Part shown: piece after piece, positions 9,372-17,310 of the stretch | Numbering within the stretch: the first letter of the stretch is position 1 | How the letters are laid out: the number at the start of each line of letters is the position of its first letter | Origin: Flavobacterium solisilvae | GTDB lineage: Bacteria; Bacteroidota; Bacteroidia; Flavobacteriales; Flavobacteriaceae | Direction: 5' to 3' | DNA: 64,000 nt | Assembly (NCBI RefSeq): GCF_012911605.1 | Contig: NZ_JAAMPT010000209.1 | Span: forward strand, 351,786 to 415,785 | Position numbers and translations under genes: made by a program | Notes under the pieces: generated by a model | Seen by the model: the letters and a program-made list of their open reading frames with translations, nothing else | Databases searched by the model: none | What the model was told of the DNA's origin: nothing

Positions 9372-9932
9372 CTAAAATTTATAGTTTCTTTTTAGCATCG
9401 AATAAATTACGGTATCCCAAAATTTTCCGTCATAGAGTTCATTTTCAAGAATATGTGCTTCTTTAACGAAGCCTATTTTTTGCAATACTTTTTCGGAAGC
9501 ATAATTTTCCGGATCAATAACAGCTTCAATCGAATGCAAATTCATTTGATTAAAACCATATTCCATTACAGCTTTTATTGCTTCGGTTACATAACCTTTT
9601 CCTTGATATTGAGGCAAAATCATATAACCAATTTCCGCTCGGTGATTTTCGGGTTGAATTCGATAATGACCAAGTAAACCTATCATTTTATCGCTTCCTT
9701 TAATAGTAACTGCCCAATTTATTCCAACATTTTCATCAATTTTATCATTAATCATTTTGATATGTTCCAAAGCATCATCAGTATTTTTTGCCAATGGTCG
9801 CGGAATGAATTTCATAGTTTCAGGATTGCCGCGCAGTTCAAGAACTTCGTTAACATCGTTGTCATGTAAACGTCTAAGCATTAAGCGTTCAGTTTCAAGA
9901 TTTTGGAACGGATGAAAATTAATGGTAAGCAT
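9372..9932 (-). CDS. GNAT family N-acetyltransferase, RimJ/RimL type
   Basis: The 186-residue protein has the RimJ/RimL pattern: LETERLMLRRL near the N-terminus, AEIGYMILPQYQGKGYVTEAIKAVM (acetyl-CoA binding motif A with QGKGY), then NLHSIEAVIDPENYASEKVLQKIGF (motif B). Such enzymes acetylate N-termini of ribosomal proteins, amino groups of small molecules or antibiotics; the substrate here cannot be inferred. It is spaced 8 bases from the upstream epimerase gene and 11 bases from the downstream ABC gene, so it is probably cotranscribed. Confidence 0.9.
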   Translation of the reverse strand: MLTINFHPFQNLETERLMLRRLHDNDVNEVLELRGNPETMKFIPRPLAKNTDDALEHIKMINDKIDENVGINWAVTIKGSDKMIGLLGHYRIQPENHRAEIGYMILPQYQGKGYVTEAIKAVMEYGFNQMNLHSIEAVIDPENYASEKVLQKIGFVKEAHILENELYDGKFWDTVIYSMLKRNYKF

Positions 9933-9940
9933 TTTGGAAA

Positions 9941-10795
9941 TTATAAAATTGAAATAGTAAATGTAAATGTATCATTCTTTTTTGGTTCCAATACTTGAAT
10001 TCCTTCTTTTTCAAGAATATTTCCGTTGGCATCAATCGTATCGGCATAACCAATCCAAGGTTCAAGGCAAATAAAAGGCGCATTTATTTTGGTCCAAATG
10101 CCAAAGTTTGGAAAATCCTTAAAACTGAAATTTAATACGGGTAAATTGTTTTCTTTCAGTAAAATGGAATTTGAGTTTAACTTTTTTAAAACCAAAGCAT
10201 CATTTTCAAAAAGCGAATAGGTTAGTGGCAACGTTTTTTCTTCCAAATGGATTTTCAAACTTTGATTAGAAAGTAAATCATTTTCTAACGGATAATATTC
10301 TAAGGTTTCATCAGTTTCAAATTCCAATGCATAATTTTCAAAATTTTTATCTAAAGCAAAAGCTGGATGACCGCCAATGGAAAAAGGCATTTGGAAATCA
10401 TTTTCATTAAAAACACTATACGTTATATGTAAATCATTTTCTGAAATGGCATATTTAATTTGTAATTCAAATTGAAATGGATAATGCTGTAACGTTTCAT
10501 TATTGGATTTTAAAGAAAAAACAACTTCGTTATCTTTTTGATAAATAATTTCAAAAACATTATCTCGTGCAAAGCCATGTCGAGATAAATGATATTCCTC
10601 ATTATTATACAGGTAAGAATTATTTTTTAGCGTTCCAACAATTGGGAAAAGGATAGGCGAGTGTTTTGCCCAAAAATCAGGATTGCCGTTCCACATGTAT
10701 TCTTTGCCAGTTTTATTGTCTTTAAGCGAAATTAATTCGGCACCATTAGAATTAATCGTAGCGGTTATTTTTGAATTTGAGATTGTTGTTGCCAA
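9941..10795 (-). CDS. aldose 1-epimerase family protein (LacX/GalM-like), TTG start
   Basis: Aldose epimerases interconvert alpha and beta anomers of sugars in the cytosol. The 284-residue protein has RHGFAR (72-77) and GGHPAF (141-146), containing the catalytic and binding histidines, and CLEPWIGY near residue 245 with the catalytic Glu. The start codon is TTG (complement of 10793-10795); no in-frame ATG lies upstream, and the residues after it, ATTISNSKITATI, fit the family N-terminus. It is the first gene of the minus-strand cluster reaching to the ABC membrane protein. Specific sugar is unknown. Confidence 0.88.
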   Translation of the reverse strand: MATTISNSKITATINSNGAELISLKDNKTGKEYMWNGNPDFWAKHSPILFPIVGTLKNNSYLYNNEEYHLSRHGFARDNVFEIIYQKDNEVVFSLKSNNETLQHYPFQFELQIKYAISENDLHITYSVFNENDFQMPFSIGGHPAFALDKNFENYALEFETDETLEYYPLENDLLSNQSLKIHLEEKTLPLTYSLFENDALVLKKLNSNSILLKENNLPVLNFSFKDFPNFGIWTKINAPFICLEPWIGYADTIDANGNILEKEGIQVLEPKKNDTFTFTISIL

Positions 10796-10888
10796 TTGAT
10801 TTTAAATTTTGTTAAAATGCATTATAGTACAAATATATTTCATTAACTTTAAGTTCTATAACCATTTTATTAACTTTAGTTTTTTGTC

Positions 10889-11170
10889 ATGGAATCGAAA
10901 TATGAAATTATAGAGAAAGAGAAAATTCAGTTACTGTCTTTTCCTAATGTTGAAGTACTTTCTTCAGATGAAGAAATTAAACAGCGATTTGTCGATTTGA
11001 ATAGAGCTTTGTATTTGGGCAATCTTGAGCATTCAAAAATTAAAATTTACTTTGAAGATAATCAATCAAAAAAAGTTGTAGAAACAACAGTTTGGGCTTT
11101 AACAGATCATCGAGTTATTTTAAAGCAAGGTTTCACAATTCCAATTCATCGAATTTTTATGGCGGCTTAA
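10889..11170 (+). CDS. conserved hypothetical protein, 93 aa
   Basis: I do not recognise a named domain. The protein is soluble, with no signal or membrane segment, charged and mixed alpha/beta in appearance. Notable stretches are IKQRFVDLNRALYLGNLEHSKIKIYF and a C-terminal WALTDHRVILKQG. It looks like a conserved small flavobacterial protein; a complete frame with ATG, a well-formed downstream terminator (11194-11222) and sensible codon use support that it is real. It is divergent from the epimerase cluster. Confidence 0.75.
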   Translation: MESKYEIIEKEKIQLLSFPNVEVLSSDEEIKQRFVDLNRALYLGNLEHSKIKIYFEDNQSKKVVETTVWALTDHRVILKQGFTIPIHRIFMAA

Positions 11171-11193
11171 AAAAAGACATTCTATTTAGCATT

Positions 11194-11222
11194 AAAAACC
11201 ACTTTTTAAGTGGTTTTTTTTA
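11194..11222 (+). terminator. intrinsic terminator
   Basis: AAAAACCACTT and AAGTGGTTTTT form a short stem followed by a T run, 24 bases after the stop of the 93-aa gene. Confidence 0.8.
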
Positions 11223-11435
11223 TTCAAGCTATTTAGATTATGTTATCGATAGATGTTAATTTGTAAGTTTTATTCCTATTTTATATTGAAAAAAATGTAT
11301 TTCATCGATTTTATTTGTACTTAATCGGTTTTGTGTATATGTTTGTCACATCAAATTAAACAATACGTTCTGTCAATATTAATCAAATAAAGTGTTTGCC
11401 CCACATCTACTTTATTAAAAACTTAACCTACCACT

Positions 11436-11933
11436 ATGAAAACAAAAATGTTTAGAGCATTATTGTTATTAGCAATCGTGTTCACTACTGTGTCTTGTTC
11501 GTCTGATGAATCAGAAACCGCAACAAAAGAAGCTGTTGTAACTAACTACAACTACAATGAAGTTGAACTACGCTTAGTACAATTAATCAATAACCACAGA
11601 AAAAATTTAGGCTTAAACGAATTACAAGTTATCAATCATATTTCGTATAAGTCTGAAGGTCATAACGAATATATGATTGAAAAACAAACTATCAGTCATG
11701 ATGGTTTTCAACAACGCTCACAAAATATAATCAATACTCTTGGTGCTGAAAAAGTAGCTGAAAATGTTGCTTACAACTATATTACAGCGGAAAGTGTTGT
11801 AGCGGCTTGGTTGAATAGTCCTGGACACAGACAAAATATTGAAGGTGATTTTACACATTTTGGAATATCAGCATCAACTGATTCTAAAACAGGTAAAAGA
11901 TATTATACCAATATATTCATGAAAGAAAAATAG
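11436..11933 (+). CDS. CAP/SCP domain lipoprotein
   Basis: The N-terminus is a lipoprotein signal (hydrophobic stretch then VSCSSDE, with Cys-21 as lipidation site), so the protein should be anchored in the envelope, possibly surface-exposed. The mature part is a CAP (SCP/PR-1-like) domain: LVQLINNHRKNLGLNELQ, the conserved His in HNEYM and SHDGF, ENVAY, and AAWLNSPGHRQNI. Bacterial CAP proteins are secreted and of mostly unknown function. The length (165 aa) is normal for a single domain. It is followed by a terminator at 11973-12005 and stands alone. Confidence 0.92.
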   Translation: MKTKMFRALLLLAIVFTTVSCSSDESETATKEAVVTNYNYNEVELRLVQLINNHRKNLGLNELQVINHISYKSEGHNEYMIEKQTISHDGFQQRSQNIINTLGAEKVAENVAYNYITAESVVAAWLNSPGHRQNIEGDFTHFGISASTDSKTGKRYYTNIFMKEK

Positions 11934-11972
11934 TTTGATTACTGTTTTGTTTGATTTTGACAGATCAATTTT

Positions 11973-12005
11973 AAAAGCCCAATGCTCTAAACATTGGGCT
12001 TTTTA
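11973..12005 (+). terminator. intrinsic terminator after the CAP gene
   Basis: AAAAGCCCAATG and CATTGGGCTTTT form a perfect stem followed by T-rich sequence. Confidence 0.88.
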
Positions 12006-12082
12006 TTTTTACAGCAATAAAAGAAGCTCATTATTTTCTAACAATATTTAGATAGAAATGGTTAATAAAATATCTAATCTTC

Positions 12083-12114
12083 TTTGGTTAGCTTAAATAA
12101 TACTCATACATTTG
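12083..12114 (+). promoter_or_regulatory. Bacteroidetes-type promoter of the small membrane protein gene
   Basis: TTTG (12083-12086), a 20-base spacer, and TACATTTG (12107-12114) match both halves of the consensus. It is 28 bases upstream of the ATG at 12143 and is good support that the short gene is expressed. Confidence 0.75.
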
Positions 12115-12142
12115 CGTATAATTCAAAAAAATTCCGGAAAAC

Positions 12143-12310
12143 ATGTTTGAATTTCAACAGTATTTAGGTTTCTTACTTTTCTTAACCGTTTTAACTATCG
12201 GTTTTTGGTTAATGATTTTCTTGATTACAGCAATTATTCCTTACTGGGTTTTTGGTGGAATGAGAGAGTTTTTAAAAGAAAGAAAAGCTAATAAAGAAAA
12301 AGAGCAATAA
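12143..12310 (+). CDS. small membrane protein, 55 aa
   Basis: A short complete frame: MFEFQQYLGFLLFLTVLTIG, then a long hydrophobic stretch through residues about 8-41 that could form one long or two short membrane segments, and a basic tail (REFLKERKANKEKEQ). No named family is recognised. It has a strong promoter upstream, a terminator directly downstream at 12331-12361, and no overlapping gene on either strand, so it is very likely real. The basic C-terminal tail suggests a cytoplasmic end. It could be a small subunit or regulator of a membrane complex, but nothing in the context says which. Confidence 0.75.
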   Translation: MFEFQQYLGFLLFLTVLTIGFWLMIFLITAIIPYWVFGGMREFLKERKANKEKEQ

Positions 12311-12330
12311 TTTTTTTAAATTTTGTTCAA

Positions 12331-12361
12331 AAAAAAGTCCCGATAATTTCGGGACTTTTTT
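12331..12361. terminator. bidirectional terminator
   Basis: AAAAAAGTCCCGA and TCGGGACTTTTTT form a perfect stem flanked by A and T runs, between the small membrane gene and the convergent TonB-type receptor gene. Confidence 0.9.
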
Positions 12362-12382
12362 TATTCTAAATTATTTAGTTCA

Positions 12383-14839
12383 TTATCCTGGAAAATCTCC
12401 ACCATCATCTTGTCCATTTCCGTTTCTAGGTTTTTCTCTTTCGTTTTTCTTAACGTTAAATCTATAAGTAAATGAAAGTGTGATTTGTCTTTCTCTCCAC
12501 TGGAATTCGCCATACGAATCTACATTTCCTGGAAGATAGGTTTCCGAAATTCTTTTTCTAGAGTTAAAAACATCACTAACATTTAAAGAAACAGTTGCTT
12601 TCTCTTTGAAAACATCTTTACTAAAAGCTAAATTCATAGCAAAAACACCAAGGTTTTTTCCTTGAGCTGTTTTTTGTGCACCGTTATAACTCATGTTAGT
12701 TTGCCAATCCACTTTATATGGCAAAGTAACTTTTGAAGTTATTCTGGCAAACCAAGAAGTTGCTTTGTTGTCAAAATTTTGAAAAATAACATTATTGTCT
12801 ATATCTGTATAACTAAAATCGCCATCGGTTTCGTTGTAGAAAAAGTTGAAGTTACTGTTTAATTTCCACCATTTGTATGGAGAATAGTTTAATGTAAATT
12901 CAAATCCGCTGCGGTATTCTTTTGCTAAGTTGATAGGTGTAGAGATAATAACTGGAACACCATCTTGGAAATCGCCGTTTGGTCTTCTAACAAATTGAAA
13001 AGCATCAGATGTTGCATTGAAATACATCGAAGTGTTAAACGTTAATTTATTCCATTTTTTTATAAATCCTAAATCGAACGCATTTGTAAACGCTGGATCC
13101 AAATCGGGATTACCGATAAAAATGTTTACGTTACTCGATAAATTGTTAAAAGGATTTAATTGTCTTCCTCTTGGTCGCTGTATTCTTCGGCTGTAACTAA
13201 GTGAAATATCACTTGTTTCATTTAATTCATAGGTAAAAAATGCCGATGGGAAAAAGTTGTTGTACTTTTTATTATTAAAATCATTGGTAACTAATTGGTT
13301 TACATCAATATTTGAATCTTCCCAACGCAATCCATAAAGCATTGATAGTTTATTGAATTTGGTTCCAAATTGAGTGTAAAACGCATTTACTTTTTCTTTG
13401 TATTCCAAAATATTAGTAAACTGTGGTAAAGGAATTCCGTTTGTAATTACACTATAATCTGTAGTATTTGTTAAAAAATCTCCACGATAACCTGCTTCAA
13501 ATTGACTGTTTTTTGCAATTGGTAAAACATAATCAAGTTGAAATAAATTTCTGTTTTGCTTTTGGTCATTAAAAGTATTATCGGTAAAAACATTTGCAGA
13601 ATTGTTTGTACTATCTGTAATCAAAGCAATATTTTTATCACTATTCGATGAAACCGATGCATCAATAGTTAATTTGTGACCTTCTTTTTTGAATTTCTTG
13701 GTAAAATTGGTGCTAAATTCTATATTTTGACTATTTCCATCTTCTTCGTTTACACGATTTCTGGTATAATCGTAAACAAAATTTCCATCATAATAATCTT
13801 GGAATACATCGTCAACATTGTTTCCACTACTTTTTCTATAATTTACAATATTAGTCCAAGTTAAGGTTTCATTTAAAAACCAATCAAAACCAAAACTTCC
13901 GTTATACGATTTATTTAAGCGTTCGTTTTCACGGTTTTCATACATATAATCGCGTGTAGAATTATCGTCATTCAAATATCTTGAATTGGTAAACGAATTT
14001 CCAGGACTTTTTCTGTAGCTATAACCTTGTGTCGTGAAAAGATTGAATTCTTTTGCTTTGAAGTTTAAAGTTCCACTAATTCCATGATTTTCAGGATAAC
14101 CTGTATTGGCAATTAATGTTCCGTTTAATCCGTTGTTTTTCCCTTTTTTTAGAATGATATTCAAAATTCCGCCGCCACCTTCGGCGTCATATCTTGCTGA
14201 TGGATTGGTGATTACTTCAACTTTGTCGATTGCATCGGCAGGAATTAATCGCAAAGCATCTGTAACGCTAATAGCATTTGAAGGTCTTCCGTCAATAAGG
14301 ATTTTTACATTTTCGTTTCCACGTAAACTTACATTTCCTTCAACATCAACAGAAACCGATGGAATATTGTCCAAAATATCACTAACCGTTCCACCTTTTA
14401 CCATTAAATCATTACCAACGTTGTATACTTTTTTATCAAGTCTAATTTCAACGGTAGTTTTTTCGGCTCTAACCACAACTTCGTTCAACTGTTTTGCACC
14501 ATCTTCCAACAAAATAGTACCTAAATTTGTGTTTTGAGTAATACTTTTGTTATTAATTTCATTAGGTTGAAACGAAATAAACTCAATAATAATATTGTAA
14601 TTTCCCGAAGCAACATCAACAGAAAATTCTCCTTTTGCATCAGTAATTCCACCAAAAACTTGGTTTGGATTGTTTACATTTTTTAATGTAATTGTTGAAT
14701 ATTCAAGTGGAAGATTGGTTGACTTTTCAATCACTTTACCTGTAACTTTTAATTTGCTTTGACCAGCATTGGGTTGAGCATAGGATAAAAATGAAAGGAA
14801 AAAAAGAGCAGTTGCTACTATCAGTTTGATGTTTTTCAT
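12383..14839 (-). CDS. TonB-dependent receptor-like outer-membrane protein (OMP_b-brl_3 family)
   Basis: The 818-residue protein starts with a signal peptide (cleavage near SYAQ), followed by a carboxypeptidase-regulatory-like beta-sandwich domain (about 30-115, KLKVTGKVIEKSTNLPLEYS), a plug domain (about 125-230, with GGTVSDILDNIPSVSVDVEG and SLRGNENVKILIDG) and a long barrel of Asn/Tyr-rich strands. These are the features of Bacteroidota receptors of the outer-membrane beta-barrel type 3 family. The C-terminus (NGNGQDDGGDFPG) extends past the last strand. Many such proteins take part in import or secretion; the ligand is unknown and no SusD partner is adjacent. Confidence 0.9.
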   Translation of the reverse strand: MKNIKLIVATALFFLSFLSYAQPNAGQSKLKVTGKVIEKSTNLPLEYSTITLKNVNNPNQVFGGITDAKGEFSVDVASGNYNIIIEFISFQPNEINNKSITQNTNLGTILLEDGAKQLNEVVVRAEKTTVEIRLDKKVYNVGNDLMVKGGTVSDILDNIPSVSVDVEGNVSLRGNENVKILIDGRPSNAISVTDALRLIPADAIDKVEVITNPSARYDAEGGGGILNIILKKGKNNGLNGTLIANTGYPENHGISGTLNFKAKEFNLFTTQGYSYRKSPGNSFTNSRYLNDDNSTRDYMYENRENERLNKSYNGSFGFDWFLNETLTWTNIVNYRKSSGNNVDDVFQDYYDGNFVYDYTRNRVNEEDGNSQNIEFSTNFTKKFKKEGHKLTIDASVSSNSDKNIALITDSTNNSANVFTDNTFNDQKQNRNLFQLDYVLPIAKNSQFEAGYRGDFLTNTTDYSVITNGIPLPQFTNILEYKEKVNAFYTQFGTKFNKLSMLYGLRWEDSNIDVNQLVTNDFNNKKYNNFFPSAFFTYELNETSDISLSYSRRIQRPRGRQLNPFNNLSSNVNIFIGNPDLDPAFTNAFDLGFIKKWNKLTFNTSMYFNATSDAFQFVRRPNGDFQDGVPVIISTPINLAKEYRSGFEFTLNYSPYKWWKLNSNFNFFYNETDGDFSYTDIDNNVIFQNFDNKATSWFARITSKVTLPYKVDWQTNMSYNGAQKTAQGKNLGVFAMNLAFSKDVFKEKATVSLNVSDVFNSRKRISETYLPGNVDSYGEFQWRERQITLSFTYRFNVKKNEREKPRNGNGQDDGGDFPG

Positions 14840-14879
14840 TGAAATTAAGTTAAATTCAATGGCAAAAATACATTTTCAC

Positions 14880-15245
14880 TCAAGATTGGTTTCCCAAAAG
14901 TTTGTTAAATAAATCTTCAGATTTGGTTAAGTCTCTGGCAATAACTGCGTGGTTTTTACCAACAATAATTGGTCTTTCAATCAAGATAGGAAATTGATGT
15001 AAGGCTTCGATAATCGCTTTGTCATCCAAATTTTTTCCTTTAAAATTTTCTATCCAAATACTTTCTTTTTGACGAACTAAATCAATGGGTTTGAAATTTA
15101 ATTTTTTCAAAAGAGTTTCTATTTCGTTTATGCTTAACGGATTATCAAGATATTTAATAATAGTGTAATCAATTTTCTTTTCGTCAAGAAATGCTAAACA
15201 TGTTCTTGATTTGCCACATCTAGGATTATGAAGTACTTCAATCAT
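14880..15245 (-). CDS. arsC: ArsC/Spx-family protein, probable glutaredoxin-dependent arsenate reductase
   Basis: The 121-residue protein has a thioredoxin-like fold pattern with HNPRCGKSR at residues 6-14; the Cys at 10 is the catalytic thiol of ArsC. The downstream RPIIV (about 92) fits the conserved RP segment with an arginine that binds the oxyanion. ArsC reduces arsenate to arsenite with glutathione/glutaredoxin. There is no arsenite pump or ArsR next door, so a stress-linked or other thiol-reductase role is equally possible; related YffB/Spx-like proteins share the fold. It begins at a clear ATG and lies divergent to the CPBP protease gene. Confidence 0.85.
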   Translation of the reverse strand: MIEVLHNPRCGKSRTCLAFLDEKKIDYTIIKYLDNPLSINEIETLLKKLNFKPIDLVRQKESIWIENFKGKNLDDKAIIEALHQFPILIERPIIVGKNHAVIARDLTKSEDLFNKLLGNQS

Positions 15246-15312
15246 ATTTTTTTTTACAAAGTTCCATATTTTCGCATAAAAAAAATTAAATTAGACAAAT
15301 AAAATTTGAAGT

Positions 15313-16248
15313 ATGTTTTTAGAAAATGCGGTTACACCCGAAAATAAGTTTTGGAAATACATTGTTGGTTCTGTAGTTATAATTGCAGCATCGTTTATTG
15401 GAAAAATTCCGTTTATGATTGCCATTGCGTTTAAATCATTTTCGAGTGGAAAACCGTTTCCAACCGATGAAAAATCACTGTTAAGTTTCCTTAATCCAAA
15501 TTTATCGTTGTTTTTATTAATGCTGTCTTTTGTGTTTGCATTTTTGGCTATTTATTTGGTTATAAAATACCTTCACAAACAAACTTTTTTATCGGTTACA
15601 ACATCTAGAAGCAAAATGGATTGGAAGCGTTTTTTCTTTTCGTTTTCCATTTGGGGAATTTTTACAATCGCTTCAACTGTGATAATGTATTATTCTAATC
15701 CTGAAGACTTTGAAATAAATTTTAAACCAATACCTTTTACTATTCTAGCTGTTATTGCAATTATCTTAATTCCAATTCAAACTAGTACTGAAGAATATAT
15801 TTTTAGAGGTTATTTGATGCAAGGATTTGCTAATTTAGCCAAGAACAAATGGTTTCCTTTAGTCATGACATCGGTGATTTTTGGCACAATGCATATTGCC
15901 AATCCCGAAGTACAAAAACTGGGTTACATCATCATGATTTACTACATCGGAACGGGATTGTTTCTTGGAATTTTGACTTTAATGGATGAAGGAATGGAGT
16001 TAGCATTAGGGTTTCACGCTGCCAATAATTTAATTGCGGCTTTGCTTATAACTTCAGATTGGTCGGCATTTCAAACGGAATCAATTCTGAAAGACAATTC
16101 AGAACCTTCGGCTGGATTTGAAATTTTGGTTCCTGTTTTTATAATTTTCCCAATTTTATTGTTTATTTTTAGTAAAAAATACGGCTGGACAAATTGGAAA
16201 GAAAAATTGACTGGAAAAATTGAAGAAAAAAATGTTGAACCTTTTTAA
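15313..16248 (+). CDS. CPBP family intramembrane glutamic protease
   Basis: An integral membrane protein (311 aa) with about seven or eight hydrophobic segments. The CPBP (Abi/CAAX-like) motifs are all present: EEYIFR (160-165), FGTMHIAN with His about 194, and GFHAANN near 240. These Glu and His residues form the active site of glutamic intramembrane proteases. Substrate is unknown. menE follows 11 bases later, and the pair is likely an operon, although a functional connection with menaquinone synthesis is not evident. Confidence 0.92.
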   Translation: MFLENAVTPENKFWKYIVGSVVIIAASFIGKIPFMIAIAFKSFSSGKPFPTDEKSLLSFLNPNLSLFLLMLSFVFAFLAIYLVIKYLHKQTFLSVTTSRSKMDWKRFFFSFSIWGIFTIASTVIMYYSNPEDFEINFKPIPFTILAVIAIILIPIQTSTEEYIFRGYLMQGFANLAKNKWFPLVMTSVIFGTMHIANPEVQKLGYIIMIYYIGTGLFLGILTLMDEGMELALGFHAANNLIAALLITSDWSAFQTESILKDNSEPSAGFEILVPVFIIFPILLFIFSKKYGWTNWKEKLTGKIEEKNVEPF

Positions 16249-16259
16249 AAACTAAAATT

Positions 16260-17306
16260 ATGAGCAATCCAACTTATGAAAATGTGCATAATCTTTTTAA
16301 ACTGAATGGTTTTCATCTAAATCGCGAAGACTTGTGTCGTGTTGCCTATAGTTTTATTAAAGAAGGCGAAGATTTTGAAAAACCAGTTGGCGATTTTCTT
16401 TTGGATTGGTTTGATGGAAAACCTTATATCGAAATGCAAACTTCGGGAACAACTGGAACGCCAAAAATCATTTCGGTAAGTAAACAAGCTATGGTCAATT
16501 CGGCTTTGGCAACAGGCGATTTCTTTGATTTACAACCCGGAAATAAAGCATTACATTGTCTTCCGGTTAAATTTGTTGCGGGAAAAATGATGTTGGTTCG
16601 TGCTATGATTTTAGGTTTAGATTTAGAATTTGTAGCTCCAAGTTCTCATCCGTTGCGCAATAACGAGTATGATTATGATTTTGTGGCAATGGTTCCGCTG
16701 CAAGCTCAAAATTCTATTAGCGAACTAAAACGCGTTAAAAAAATGATTGTTGGAGGAGCAAAAATTAATAATTCTCTCGAAAAACAATTGATTAAATTAA
16801 AGACCGAAGCGTTTGAAACCTATGGAATGACGGAAACTATCACACATATTGCTGCTAAAAAAGTAGGCGAGAAGGCATTTACTGTTTTGCCAGATGTTAC
16901 GATTTCCTATGATGATAGAAATTGTTTGGTTATTCACGCACCAAGGATTTCGGATGAAGTAATCGTAACGAACGATATTGTAGAGTTGATTAATGAAAAT
17001 CAATTTATTTTTCTTGGTCGAATGGATAATGTGATCAATAGTGGCGGAATTAAATTAATTCCAGAACAAATTGAAGAAAAACTAGCAGGAAAAATAGACG
17101 TTCGTTTTTTTATTGCTTCCAAAGAAGATAAAGAATTAGGCGAAAAAGTAATTTTGGTTGTCGAAGGTGAAAAACAAGCTATTGATGACGCCATTTTTGC
17201 CGATTTAGACAAATATGAAAAACCAAAAGAAATTGTTTTTGTTCCAAAATTTAAAGAAACTGCTAATGGAAAAGTTATGAGGAAAGAAAGTTTACAATCT
17301 AAATAG
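16260..17306 (+). CDS. menE: O-succinylbenzoate-CoA ligase-like AMP-binding enzyme
   Basis: MenE activates o-succinylbenzoate to its CoA thioester via an acyl-adenylate in menaquinone biosynthesis. The ATP-binding P-loop TSGTTGTPK is at 61-69, the ETYGMTET motif at about 185, and the adenylation hinge (LGRMDNVINSGGIK) near 255, with the catalytic C-terminal Lys in NGKVMRK. At 348 residues it is shorter than classical MenE (about 450), as is usual in Bacteroidota, where the N-terminal part is reduced. No other men genes lie in the window. A different acyl substrate cannot be excluded. Confidence 0.87.
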   Translation: MSNPTYENVHNLFKLNGFHLNREDLCRVAYSFIKEGEDFEKPVGDFLLDWFDGKPYIEMQTSGTTGTPKIISVSKQAMVNSALATGDFFDLQPGNKALHCLPVKFVAGKMMLVRAMILGLDLEFVAPSSHPLRNNEYDYDFVAMVPLQAQNSISELKRVKKMIVGGAKINNSLEKQLIKLKTEAFETYGMTETITHIAAKKVGEKAFTVLPDVTISYDDRNCLVIHAPRISDEVIVTNDIVELINENQFIFLGRMDNVINSGGIKLIPEQIEEKLAGKIDVRFFIASKEDKELGEKVILVVEGEKQAIDDAIFADLDKYEKPKEIVFVPKFKETANGKVMRKESLQSK

Positions 17307-17310
17307 ATTA

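Noticed and set aside
14880..15245. Part of an arsenic resistance operon
   Set aside because: No arsR, arsB or acr3 gene is nearby. The ArsC-like protein stands alone.
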